The notes: a model not told the origin generated them from the letters alone. DNA of 16,057 nucleotides from Stephanodiscus triporus (GCA_036939755.1 JALLAZ010000395.1:1-16057); one strand, 5' to 3'. Positions 1 through 10,100 are shown, counted from the first letter of the stretch. Program-made: numbers and translations.

Positions 1-186
1 TTATCAATTAGTGGGGAAACTACTAAATCATAGTTATTTCCCTCAACTCCAATACCTTACCTACCTACGTACTCTAGCACAGTGGTGGGAACACAGCCTC
101 GGTGGATGACGCGAGAGGCAGCACCAGCTCCGCTCCGCTTTTTGTTGGTCAGTCAGTTGAGGTTGGGAAATTAGAGCTTGCACAAG
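1..186 (+). promoter_or_regulatory. Upstream region / 5' UTR of the phosphopantetheinyl transferase gene
   Basis: No gene is recognisable here. The stretch precedes the first ATG (187) of the transferase gene. An open frame continues upstream of that ATG only through a TTG at 178, so I take 187 as the earliest normal start. A small palindromic motif (TAGT-GGGGAA-ACTA) lies near 10-25. I could not identify a convincing TATA box. Confidence 0.35.
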
Positions 187-1719
187 ATGAAGGATTTTTC
201 TCCGTTGTTATTAAACGCTTTGTTTCACTGCAGCGGATACGGGACCAGATTGATGATGATTGCTTCAAAACAGCACACATCTCGTCTCAACTTCGCTCGA
301 AACGCGTTGCGTCCAATACCATCCAATCATCTCTCTAATCCGAACTTTTCAGCATTATCGAAGATCGGGACGGAGAAATCATCAGCAGTAATGTGGATGT
401 ACGGTCCTTCTTACTGCTGTCATAGAAGAATCAACCGCCACAACAAAAACATCTACCGGATAACATCGACTCCGGATCCCCGAGACCAAATGAAACATCG
501 TCCGTGCTGTTCACCGCGTTCCTTTTCGGTCCTCTTTACTCAACACGATTCTAAATCAATTCAATCGGCACAAAACCAGCACCTTGATGCCCGCCATTGG
601 TTCACACAGTTGTTGCCTGAGGGTTGGTGCGTGGGCGTTCGTACTGGTCATGCAGCGGTCTCCGCAGAGTCGGGTATTCATGAAGAAGAATCATCACTAA
701 GCTCTATAGACTCGCTCCATCCAGACGAATACCATTGGGGCCGGGATCACATTGCATCGGATGCTTCCCGTACATCATATTACTTGGGACGAATGGCTTT
801 ACGTTCGTCTCTCGGTGCGCTATTGGACTCTGAGAAGGAGAAGATCGATCCCCGCAAAGAAAGGGGTGACTTTTACATTAAATTACATGATCAAATTCAA
901 ACGACTGCTATTAACAAGGACTACTATGGACGCCCCGTCCTCCCTGAAATCATCTCCGGATCTATCAGTCACAAAGGGGAATATGCTGTCGGATTGGCTA
1001 GGTTTCGTTCTCATACTTGGAACGCTCAAAACCGACCGCTTGACAACGGACTCACGGCGTTAGATGCAAGTTCAGTATCGTGGAGAGAGGAGTGTACTAT
1101 TCTTGATCAGGACGAGGAAAAAGGTCTAGATGACGGAGATGGCGTGTCTTGTTTGTCAAGTCCCTTAACTGTTCGTGGAATAGGAATTGATTTAGAACGC
1201 ATCGATGCTCGCAGAGGAAGAAGGATTGAGAGGAAGGTGTTGACAGAAAATGAACAGCTTGAGTTAGGTGGTCTAGAGGTAAGCAACTGTGGACATTTAT
1301 ACCGAAGTCATTGCATGCATATTGATTGGCACTGGCAACCGCACGTCCAGCTTACCGTTGTATTGCCTGTAGGGAATGGGCGTATCTAGTGCGGAAGAGG
1401 TGATGCTACGGTTCAGGTAAGTGGCCATCCGCTGAATGGGCTTGCCCTTGATGCACCCTTACAACTTATATTTTTGAGTATCCTACCGATCATAATGTAC
1501 AGCCTGAAAGAGAGTGTGTACAAAGCCATGCATCCCGTTCTTTGTCAATACGTTGGCTTTCAGGAGGCCGAGATAACGCCCCTCTCCGACGGCACGGCAA
1601 AAGTAACACTAAACCTGATTAACGGGTCGCACCTGGGCATCGTGGTGCAGAGTGCATCGTGGAGGAAGATGGGAGACTTTTTCATAACGAGTGCTTCTGT
1701 TGGGGCCGTGCCTCGGTAA
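187..1719 (+). CDS. 4'-phosphopantetheinyl transferase, EntD-like (3 exons)
   Basis: This enzyme moves 4'-phosphopantetheine from CoA to a serine of carrier proteins (fatty-acid, polyketide or aminoadipate-reductase type), activating them. Inferred exons are 187-1278, 1373-1416 and 1503-1719, giving 450 residues. Both introns (94 and 86 nt) have GTAAG donors and TAG/CAG acceptors, and splicing restores the family core. Visible motifs: GRMALR (about 202), YYGRPVLPEIISGSISHKG (about 246-264), GIGIDLE (331-337, Mg-binding Asp335 and Glu337), and FSLKESVYKAMHP (378-390, catalytic KE..K), which is assembled only across intron 2. About 140 residues precede the transferase fold, and an acidic insert of about 55 residues lies between SISHK and GIGIDLE, so it is much longer than bacterial EntD (about 210-250). 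The leader may be an organelle presequence, but several in-frame ATGs (for example about 250, 391 and 490) are alternative starts. Family call is secure; start and location are not. Confidence 0.88.
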
Positions 1720-1984
1720 ACAACACGGTACGATATTCCCTATAATAAATCACGTCACACCAGCGCCAACTGCAAAATACTGGATCATCGGACATCGGTC
1801 TCGAATGACATACACAATGAATGATTGAACATCGTGAGCGAACGAAAATCTACAATAAAATCAATGCATCCACGACGAAGAAGTCGCGGAGCGAAAACAT
1901 ATAAATGAAAATGTCATCTGTCATTTGAAAATAAAAGAGCGATTTCGTGCGCGGTTGATATTTTTTTTATTCCCTCGCAATTGC
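1720..1984. terminator. Convergent 3' region between the transferase and VOC genes
   Basis: This 265-bp spacer separates two genes that end tail to tail. AATAAA occurs on the plus strand at 1744-1749 and 1854-1859, downstream of the transferase stop. On the minus strand AATAAA is at 1971-1966, about 14 nt past the VOC stop. These are candidate polyadenylation signals only. I see no coding sequence here. Confidence 0.4.
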
Positions 1985-2871
1985 TCATGTCAAAGCCTCG
2001 ATTACCTCCTGCGGGGCCTGCACCAGCTCGATGAGCACATCTCCGCCTCCTATCGGACTCTCCTCGTTCCCCTTTGGATGGATGAACGTCACTTCGTGCC
2101 CCGAGGCACCTTTGCGGATCTAATTGAGAATCATTACAGGACGAAGGGGGGGACATCCGAACACGACGTGTGTGTGCGAGAGTGGGGGGGAGGGGGGGGG
2201 GGGGTAAATCAAAACGAGGTTGCCATAAGTTATTACACGCGGTCGAAAAACACACGAGGTCCATATTTCACTCCATATCCATATATATAAGTGCTCACCC
2301 CGCCCGGGGCAAATCGCACGCCTCGACCTTCCATCCACCTCACCGCCGCGTGCAGGTCGTCCACCCAAAGGCCGATGTGATTCAACGGTGGCACGTGCAC
2401 CCTGGGCGACCTCGACGGATCGATCGGCATCATCACGTCCAATTCCACGGCGTGCGGACACCCCGGTTTGCCCAGGAGCAGTATGTCCTCGTCGACGTTC
2501 TCCCTCTCGTTCCTGTAATTTCCGATCCGGGGCACGCCGAGTATGTCCACCCACAGATACGACAGCCGGGACTTGTCGAGCGACCCCATCGCGACTTGCT
2601 GAATTCCAAGGATGCGGAATGGCCTCGCGGCGGATGCGGCGGCTGCGGCGGTAGGAGGAGGAGGAGGAGGGATCCCCTCCCCATCCCCCCGGCGGGAGGC
2701 GAATGTCGCTCGCGACGACGACGACGGCGAAAACGAAAACGACGATGCGAACGACGGCGCGCCGCCGCTCGAGCGCGCGGTCGATGGCGGCAAGGCTCGC
2801 CGGGGTCTCGCCCGCGAGCGGAGTGGGAATGCTCGACACCACGCCTGCTTCGAGATCATCGATGCAGCCAT
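1985..2871 (-). CDS. VOC (glyoxalase/bleomycin-resistance fold) family protein with organelle-like leader (2 exons)
   Basis: Minus-strand exons 2871-2299 and 2119-1985 give 235 residues. The phase-0 intron (2298-2120, 179 nt) starts GTGAGC and ends ATTAG, and splicing joins GVRFAPGG to [20 protein letters not shown], a conserved VOC stretch. Residues 1-85 are rich in Ala, Arg, Ser and Pro and look like a mitochondrial or plastid leader plus linker. The VOC fold runs from [10 protein letters not shown] (about 85) to the C terminus. Likely metal ligands are Gln91 or Gln92, Glu143 (HAVELDV), His165 (LNHIGLWV) and Glu222 (LIELVQAP). A Gln/Glu/His/Glu set is that of glyoxalase I, while methylmalonyl-CoA epimerase, also in this superfamily, uses a different set. 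The sequence is closest in my recollection to uncharacterised bacterial VOC proteins with the same [15 protein letters not shown] ending, so the substrate is not assigned. It is divergent from the SMP gene. Confidence 0.85.
2180..2206 (+). repeat. G-rich run inside the VOC gene intron
   Basis: On the plus strand this is two nearly continuous G runs split by a single A. On the transcribed (minus) sense it is a C run about 65-85 nt before the 3' splice site. It could fold as a G-quadruplex on the plus strand. Its exact length is liable to sequencing error. Confidence 0.6.
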
Positions 2872-3510
2872 TTATTGGTACTGTTATTTATCACGCTCGC
2901 GCCGTGCTCCAGCTACAGAGAGGATGGAAAGAGGGGGTTTGTGTTATTGGTTTTTGTTTGTTGGCTTTTCGTCCAGCCCTCTCGTCTCTCTGCCCACACT
3001 CTCCAAGAGGGGGTAGGTTTGGTCTTTAGGTGGGGTGGTCCGCCAGAGTTTGTTGGTACTACAGTCTCCAGTACAATTGCAACAAGGGGAAACATCGAGA
3101 ATTTCCCTTCGTACTGTTCCTACAGTAGCTACCGAAGCTAGGGGAAGCTCATGGTTCCCCTAAGTAGCTTCTCGTTGATAGCTACTGTAGGAACAGTAAG
3201 AAGGGAAATATCTCAATTTGTCCCCTTGTCTTAATTGTACTGGAGACTGTAGTACTCTTGTGGACTGATTGACCACCCCCCAAATCAAACCCATTGCCGT
3301 GACACTGAAGAGAGCAATCAGTACACATCAAAAACACACAGAAGAAAAGAAGAAAGACAAGAACACATCCATCATCGCATCGACTCATCGTTTTCTCTCC
3401 TGGGGATTATCTGACAACGATGATACAACGGTCGACGAAAGCAGCGACGACGCCCTCCTCGCTACGCATTCGAAGATGATGACGCCCCCGCGTGCGTAAC
3501 GACCGCCACA
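2872..3510. promoter_or_regulatory. Divergent promoter region of the VOC and SMP genes
   Basis: This 639-bp spacer lies between two divergent start codons and must hold both promoters and 5' UTRs. TATA-like AT stretches occur close to the VOC start on its strand (around 2880-2893). Most of the middle is taken up by the inverted repeat listed separately, whose centre (about 3153) is nearer the VOC start (282 bp) than the SMP start (358 bp). I see no coding sequence that I would support. Confidence 0.5.
2935..3372. repeat. Large imperfect palindrome (inverted duplication / fold-back element)
   Basis: The core is 3056-3255. The left arm reads GTACTACAGTCTCCAGTACA and onward to CTACAGTAGCTA at 3120-3131; the right arm is its reverse complement with a few mismatches and 1-bp shifts, ending at 3255. 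The middle holds a nested palindrome (AAGCTA-GGGGAA at 3135-3146 against TTCCCC and TAGCTT at 3155-3170). Outside the core, weaker mirror similarity continues: AGGTTTGG...GGTGGGGTGGTC at 3015-3040 mirrors the segment at about 3270-3295, and translated arms still resemble each other (TTVSSTIATRGNIENFP against TTVSSTIKTRGQIEIFP, with similar hydrophobic stretches before them) out to about 2935 and 3372. Paired coordinates keep nearly constant sums (about 6305-6311), so the arms are collinear. I found no clear target-site duplication. Confidence 0.9.
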
Positions 3511-6500
3511 ATGCGTCCCCGCCGATCATTCGAAGGAGGGAGGACGGCGACGGCATCCACCCCCCCCTCGACGACGATGACGACGACGCTCCTCCTCCTC
3601 CTCCTCCTCGTCGCCGCTACGACGGAGCGGAGGGTCGACGCGTTTGCGTCTCGATGGGGCGACGAGGACCACCACCACGACGACGACGACGATTACTACT
3701 ACTACTACTACGGCGCCGCCGACGACGACGACGAATACGCGCGCGACGAATACGACTACCTCGACGACGACGCCCTCTCCGGAAGAAGAAGACGACGTCG
3801 GGGACGACGTAATAGACGAAGGAGAAGACGACGACGACGGCGCGGCGCGTCCGTCGAGGCGTCCCTGCGATCGGTCGCGCGCGTCGTCGCCGAACGCGGC
3901 GCCACCAGGTGGGGGGATCACGTGTCGTCGGGCGCGACGACGACGACGGCGTCTTCCTCCTCGTCTTCTTCATCGTCGGACGCGTTCCGACTCCACCGTC
4001 GGATAATCCTCGACGCGTCGTCGTCGTCGGAAGACGACGACGACGACTGGGGGGGTACGGGGCGATCCGCGGAGCGACTCACCCTCGAGGGGGTCATCGC
4101 GTTCGTCCTGGGCGGCTTGGCCGTCGGGAGCGCGTTCGCGCAGGCGACCGGATGCGCGTTCGTCGCGACCGCGGCGATGGCCCTCGGGGCGGTCGCGACG
4201 GCGTCCCTCGGGGGGAACGACGTCGACGGCGCCTCGACTGAGAAGGAGGAGGAGGAGACGACGACGACGACGACGACGGACGGGGGACGGCATCGCGACG
4301 ACGACGACGGATACGCCATCGCGGGACTTGGCGCCGGGCGGCATGACGAGGGAGGTCGCGACTGCGACGACGCACGCGGAGGAGGACGCGAACGGGCCCG
4401 CATTCTCCCCCCGGCGAAGGCGGGGGCGTCGCGCGCGCTCGACGAATACACGTTGGAGGAGCTCCGGCGGTGTCGGAACGGCGACGACGGGCGTTCGTCG
4501 TCGTCGTCGTCGTCGTCGTCGTCATCGTCGTCGGCGTCTACGACGTTTCCCCCGCGCGATGACGATGATCTCGTTTGCGGCGCGAACGGGACCGACGACG
4601 ACGGCATCGTCGCGGGGACGACCGTGGTCGGACCTTCGCGCGCCGTCGACGACGCCGAGATGATCTCTCCTCCTCCGGCGCGGGGGGACCCGCCGCCGCC
4701 GCCGCCGACGATGATGAGGCGGGTGGAGGTCCTGTGGCACGACGAGGGCGCCATGGAGGACGCGCGCGCGCTCGCCGGGGGGTGCGATCGCCTCGCGGCG
4801 GCCGATGTCCGGCGGGACGACGACGTCGCGCCGCCGAGGCGGGTGGAGGTGGTATGGCACGACGGGGCGCACTCCGGAATTTCCGACTCCCGTCGCCTTC
4901 GCCGATCGTCCAGGCCCGACGACGGCGGCGGCGGCGGCGGAGGTGGACGCCGGAGGAGGACCGCCCTATCGGACGGAGAACGGGAAGGCGCCCTCCTGCT
5001 CGCGGAATCGTTCCGGGTCGTGTCGTCGACGTTCGGTCTCCTGGCCGACGCGGTGCGGTTCACGGGGGAGACCGCCGCCGCCACGGCCGGGGGGGCCTCG
5101 AGGCTAGCGGGGGGCGCAGTCAGGCTGTCGGGGTGGGCGGTCGGGGGCCTGGGAGAGGTCATCGAGAACGGGGGGGGAGACGGGGCAGCGCGGCGAGCGT
5201 CGGGCGAATATGGCGAATACGACGGGGGGGGGGGGGGCGAGAGGAAACGGAGTCGCCGAGTCGCTGGGGCGAGCGTTCGACTTCTCGCGGGCGCCATCGA
5301 ACAGCTGGCGGATTCCCTCCTCTTGGCGGGGTCTGCCACGGAGCACGTGGCCTTCGCGGCTGCTGGAGCGGCCGAGGGGACTGTACGGATCATGGAAGAC
5401 GCGGCAGCCTCCCTGTCGGACATGTTTTCTAGGGAGGGAAAGAGAGGTACCAATGCGATCGTCCCACGGACCGACGCATTGACGGGCGAAGTTCCAAGTG
5501 TTATTTATGATGAGCTAAAGCCAGGCGTAGCGGATGTCATATTCGTCGAAGACACGAATGAACCACCTGATGAACCCAACCACTATGTGCAATATGACAT
5601 AGACGCGGTTGGTAACGAATTTATGAATTTTTCTCGATCTGTTGTGTCGTGGATACGTTGGAATGCAGACATAATCGCCGCTGATACATGTGGGGTTTCA
5701 TCGCCTGCGTATGAAATGCTTGGCGTCTTCCTACTATGCTTTTTGGCCTCCGTTGTACTGCTATCTTCGAAGGATGATAAGAAACGCAACCGTAACACCG
5801 ACAAGTGTCGTTCTCCGGAGAGAGGGAGACCAAATGACATCGCCTTCGACGGCCGGGGCGAAACATTGCCTACCAACCGCGTCACCGACGACCACGACTC
5901 TCACAGCACACTCACTGCTGAATCGACTATGAAAGTTGGGCCAGATGGACAAATTGAACATATGTCGGCATGGATAACGAATTTTATATTTTTGCTCTTG
6001 AAGCCACTGAAAATAGCTCAAGAAATTTTGATGTTTTCTTGGAGCATCATATTCAGTAAAGGCGCTTTATTGTTCATGTTCCACTTAGTTGGATGGATCT
6101 ATCTCTCCCGGGTAGCGCAATACAAATCATCAGTCATACAAAGGTAAGTTCGATCACAATGTAGGTCATTGAGTCAAGATAATCCTCACACAATTATGCT
6201 CACTTCTCCTCCTATTTAGAAAGTCCGAAATAATGGGTTATCAGCTGGCTGTAGAATCAACGGGCGCCAAAGAGTCAGCCGTCTGGTTAAATAGCATTCT
6301 TAGTATCGTTTGGCGCGTGGGATCAGGAGGGTTGGAGCCACGGATTTCTTCTTCCCTACAAACAACTTTAGCTGAAAGATTGAGTCGACCTTACTCAAGA
6401 CCAAACGTTGTTGCGCACGTCGCCTTGAATGCGTTCACTTTTGGCAGCTCCCCCCCGATTGTCTCTCGTGTAGAGCTGACTGGTGTTAATCACGATGAAG

Positions 6501-7090
6501 GGATTATATTTTTGAATGTTGATGTATGGATGCTCTTCCAAGATGCCGTTCTTTTGCTAGGTGAGTTGTCATTATGATGATGAGACCGAATATTATACTT
6601 TGTGGACTAATTCTTTACTGCATGTTTTGATTCGGCAAGATATCAAACCCTCTTCACTCGAATACAAATCTCTTCCGTCGACTAGGGTATCCCTTAATTC
6701 GTTGGATTGTAAAGCTACACTCGATGTATCGATGAAATGCTCTCCGGATTATCCGTACATCTCTTTCATAAACGTATCACTTGTCGACATTCCCACCTTC
6801 AGTCTTCGAATAGAGCCTCAAAGTGAAAGGTCAGTAAAGGTGCAATCAGAGCTATTTTTGAGTAGAAGAGACGGTGATCCATCCCACTAACTTTATTGTG
6901 TGTACACTTTTGACTGGCCACCAGTGGATTTAAAGGGGTTGATTTTGGTTCATTTCCTGTCGTGAGCAGTTGGATCAAGAGCAGCATTAATTCTGCTCTT
7001 TCATATTACCTTTCGCCTCAATACATTTCTATTGATGTGCTTTCCTTTCTAAATGGGGACGAAAGCACAGTCACGTATCATGACAATTAG
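3511..7090 (+). CDS. SMP-domain lipid-transfer protein (extended-synaptotagmin/tricalbin-like) with long low-complexity N-terminal region (4 exons)
   Basis: Exons 3511-6143, 6220-6560, 6640-6829 and 6925-7090 give 1109 residues. Donors are GTAAGT, GTGAGT and GTCAGT, and every junction keeps frame. The C terminus (about 896-1103) is an SMP domain: KESAVWLNSILSIVWRVG, a long amphipathic stretch, FTFGSSPPIVSRVEL, YISFINVSLVDIPTFSLRI, then FGSFPVVSSWIKSSINSALS. SMP domains carry glycerolipids between membranes at contact sites. Before it are hydrophobic segments at about 195-232, 736-752 and 821-866, Ala-rich amphipathic helices at about 499-550 and 582-643, and Asp-, Tyr-, Arg- and Ser-rich tracts. 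A leucine-rich signal (27-38) ends VDA-FASRW. An alternative start at Met23 (nt 3577) would leave a more typical signal peptide. No C2 domain follows; the protein stops soon after the SMP fold, as in Mmm1. The family is well supported; location and partners are inference. Confidence 0.82.
3670..3845 (+). repeat. GAC/TAC/CGA triplet-repeat tract in the SMP gene
   Basis: Coding triplet repeats give His/Asp, then Tyr, then Asp, then a run of about 20 mostly Arg residues (acidic to strongly basic within 60 residues). The repeats leave long open frames on the opposite strand, which are by-products of composition. Confidence 0.85.
4496..4540 (+). repeat. (TCG)n microsatellite coding polyserine in the SMP gene
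   Basis: A nearly pure TCG repeat (with one TCA) codes for about 13-15 serines. Similar shorter Ser/Asp/Thr runs occur at about 3952-3975, 4017-4048 and 4257-4310. Such tracts are prone to length change between alleles. Confidence 0.85.
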
Positions 7091-7126
7091 CTCTCGGAAC
7101 GTTGATCTGTGAATCATACCTCAATA

Positions 7127-10100
7127 ATGTTCGAAACGGCCCTCGCCGATCTGGTGACGGGCATACGGTCGCACAAGCGCGACACCGCCCTGTTCATCTC
7201 CCAGTCCATCGCCGACATCAAGGTCGAACTACAATCCTCGGACTTCTTCGTTAAGGCGAACGCCCTCCAGAAATTGACCTTCCTCCAGATGATGGGCTAC
7301 AGCATGTCTTGGGCCGTCTTCGCGGCCGTGGAGGTCATGAGCTCCCCTCGCTTCGCGCTCAAGCGCGTGGGGGTACTGGGGATATGTCAGGGATTGGACT
7401 CGCCAGACAGGAGTCCGGTAGTTTTGCTCACGACGAACCTGCTCAAGAAGGAATTGTGGGGCGCCACTAGGAGCGGGGAGACCATCTACCACGCGGGACT
7501 CGCCATCAGCTGCCTCTCGAACATCGTCACCGAGGACCTCGGGAGGGAGACCCTCCCGGACCTCCTCCACCTGCTGAAGCATCCGAGTCCGTACGTTCGA
7601 AAGAAGGCCCTCCTGTGCCTCTACAAGGTTTTCCTCAAATATCCTCAGGGGCTGCGCCTGAGCTACGACGCCATCAAGTCATGCCTCGACGATTCCCATC
7701 CCAGCGTAGTCTTGTGCGCGGTCAACGTCGTTGGAATTGAGCGACAAGAACCCCAGGAATTACCTCCCCCTAGCGCCGGCTTTTTTTCGACTCCTGACGA
7801 GCTCGGCGAACAATTGGATGCTCATCAAGGTGGTCAAATTGCTTGGGAGTCTCGTGCCAGAAGAGCCCAGGCTGGCACGCAAGCTGCTGGAGCCGCTCTC
7901 GAACATCGTCAAGTCCACTCACGCGAAGAGTTTGCTATACGAGGCCGTATATGCCATCACCCTCTGCCTGCAATATGTCGGTCAGGGGAGGAAGGATCCA
8001 TCTAACAGCGTCAACGACGTCGTGGAGCTGTGCGTTGACACTCTTCGTTCATTTGTCTCGGACCCGGACCAGAATCTGAAGTACCTAGGACTAGTAGGCT
8101 TCGGCTCCCTCCTCCAGAGTCAGCCCAAGGTATTGCACTCCCAGAAGACCGAGTGTCGATCGCTGATACTCAAGTGCCTGAGCGACGAGGACGTCACGAT
8201 ACGAACCCGCGCGCTTGGACTTCTGCGCTTCATGACCACGACGCGTAACCTCGTCGATCTTATCACCCAGCTCCTCGGTCACGTCGAGGCGGCGTCCGGC
8301 GAGTACAGGTGCGATCTCGTGCAGGAGATCGTGCGCATGTGCTCGTCGGACAAATACGAGCTGGTGTCGGACTTCGCGTGGTACTTCGACGTGCTGCTTA
8401 TACTCGCCGGCGTCAGGGGCGTCGATAGCCAGGGGGGTGCGATAGCGAGGCAGTGGATGGACGTGGCATGGAGGGTGTTGCCGGTGAGGGGGTACGCTGT
8501 TCGGAGGAGCTTGGAGGTTTTGGTATTTCGTGGACCGGGAGGGGCGGGCGGGGGCGGGGGCGGGGGCGGGGGCGATGGCAGGGGCAGTGTGGATGGAAAT
8601 GACGGACACATCACACCGGAGGTATTGCCGGCCGCGGCGTGGATCGTAGGCGAATATTCTCATCTGATACCTGACGCGTTGGCGATTAAAGACGGCGAGA
8701 AACCGGATCCTCGATACGACGCTGAGTCCATGGGGCCATACCACGCCCTCATCCAATCGATGACATCGCCCATCGACGCCGCTGGGATCAACCCCCTGCC
8801 GACGTCGACGCAGGCCGTGTTCGTCCAGAATGCAATGAAGGTGTTTGCAGCGGCCTGCGAGCGTAATCGTTGGACTAATCGGGAGGGCAACGACAGTGTT
8901 AACCTCGACAACGACAATCTCGAGTGCACCGATGACGAATTGTACGCCTGTGCCGGCACTCTCATGAGTAATTTGGTCGTATATTCAGAAAGTCCCGACG
9001 TCGAGGTCAAAGAGCGAGCATTCACGTCCCGTCAGTTACTTCTGGCTATCGACCTCCCTCCAGATTTTAGTCTCCAGACCGCCACCGCGGCCGCATCAAT
9101 CGCGTCGAAATGTCGTGCCGTCTCATCTATGCTCACCTATTTGCTCACGCCGGAGCCGATGAAGCCCCTGAGCGCGAAGGTGCAGCAGAGAAAACTCTTG
9201 GAGGGACCACCATCTCCAGTATCCGTCGAGGAATGGGGACGGGACGTGGATTGGGATGCATTCCCATTCCTCGACGAGGAGACTCCGTGGTTCGATAGAA
9301 AAGGCAAGGTGAGAGGTAGCGTGGAAAGTATTAGCTTCACTAGGCAGCAGACCAACAACGCTGCTAGCAGAGAGACAAATAGCGATGGCCTGTTGGTAGG
9401 AGATGCGGAGACGGCGTCTTTCGGTGGCGTGGCCATTGGGCACGTATCTTCGGACTCTGCGATAGGTATGAGGACAAACACTCCCCCATCATCGCACCCA
9501 AAAGTGGCGGATCCCTTTTATCTCAGTACTTCCGCTGCGCCCACTGGCAGACTCTTGGATACTTCTGGAGGTGGTGGCAGTGGAGATGCGGATAAGGACG
9601 CTGCAGATGCTGCAGCTGCTACTCGATTCGGTTCGATACAGCTTGATAGTGGGGGTGAATCTGAATCTGATGGATACAGTGGATCCAAGGCAAAGAAGAA
9701 GAAGAAGAAGAAGAAGAAGACGGCCACCAAGGCAGTGGTACCGAAACATCAAAAGATCGTCGAGAGCGACGATGAGGACGATGACAATGTGCCTCGACTG
9801 AAGCGAGGGGGCGTGAGCAAGGAAGTCCACAACCTTGCGTTGGTAGACCTCACGACTCCGTTGGGGGAGGATGAGGTGATGCCACGGAATGAGCATTACG
9901 TAGCGCCGATGAGACCACCATCAAAATCAAAATCCTCACCGACGAAGTCCAAGAAAAAGAAGGACGGCAAGAAAAAAAAGTCTCGGGAGGAACCCGCTGC
10001 AGTAGAGGGAGATCTTCTCGGCTTTGAAGACTCAATCGTAAGTTCAGCGGCTATGGCGGTGCCAAGCTCTAGCAATAATCCCATAAACGGTGCATTTGAC

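Noticed and set aside
2120..3141. Long frames across the VOC gene in other frames (for example plus 2170-3141 and minus 2120-2842)
   Set aside because: They overlap the VOC exons, are rich in Arg and Pro, and lack family features. The apparent similarity of the plus frame's end to a minus frame comes from the palindrome.
3670..4540. Regular short repeats as a possible CRISPR array
   Set aside because: They are uninterrupted coding triplets without unique spacers of constant length, in a eukaryotic gene.
3918..5453. 511-codon open frame on the minus strand
   Set aside because: It is antisense to the SMP gene and made of Ser/Pro/Arg/Asp runs. Triplet repeats such as CGA/GAC leave all frames open, and no family motif appears.
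7727..7760. Programmed ribosomal frameshift in AP-3 delta
   Set aside because: There is no slippery heptamer, in-frame stop or evident downstream structure typical of such sites, so error or mutation is the simpler reading.
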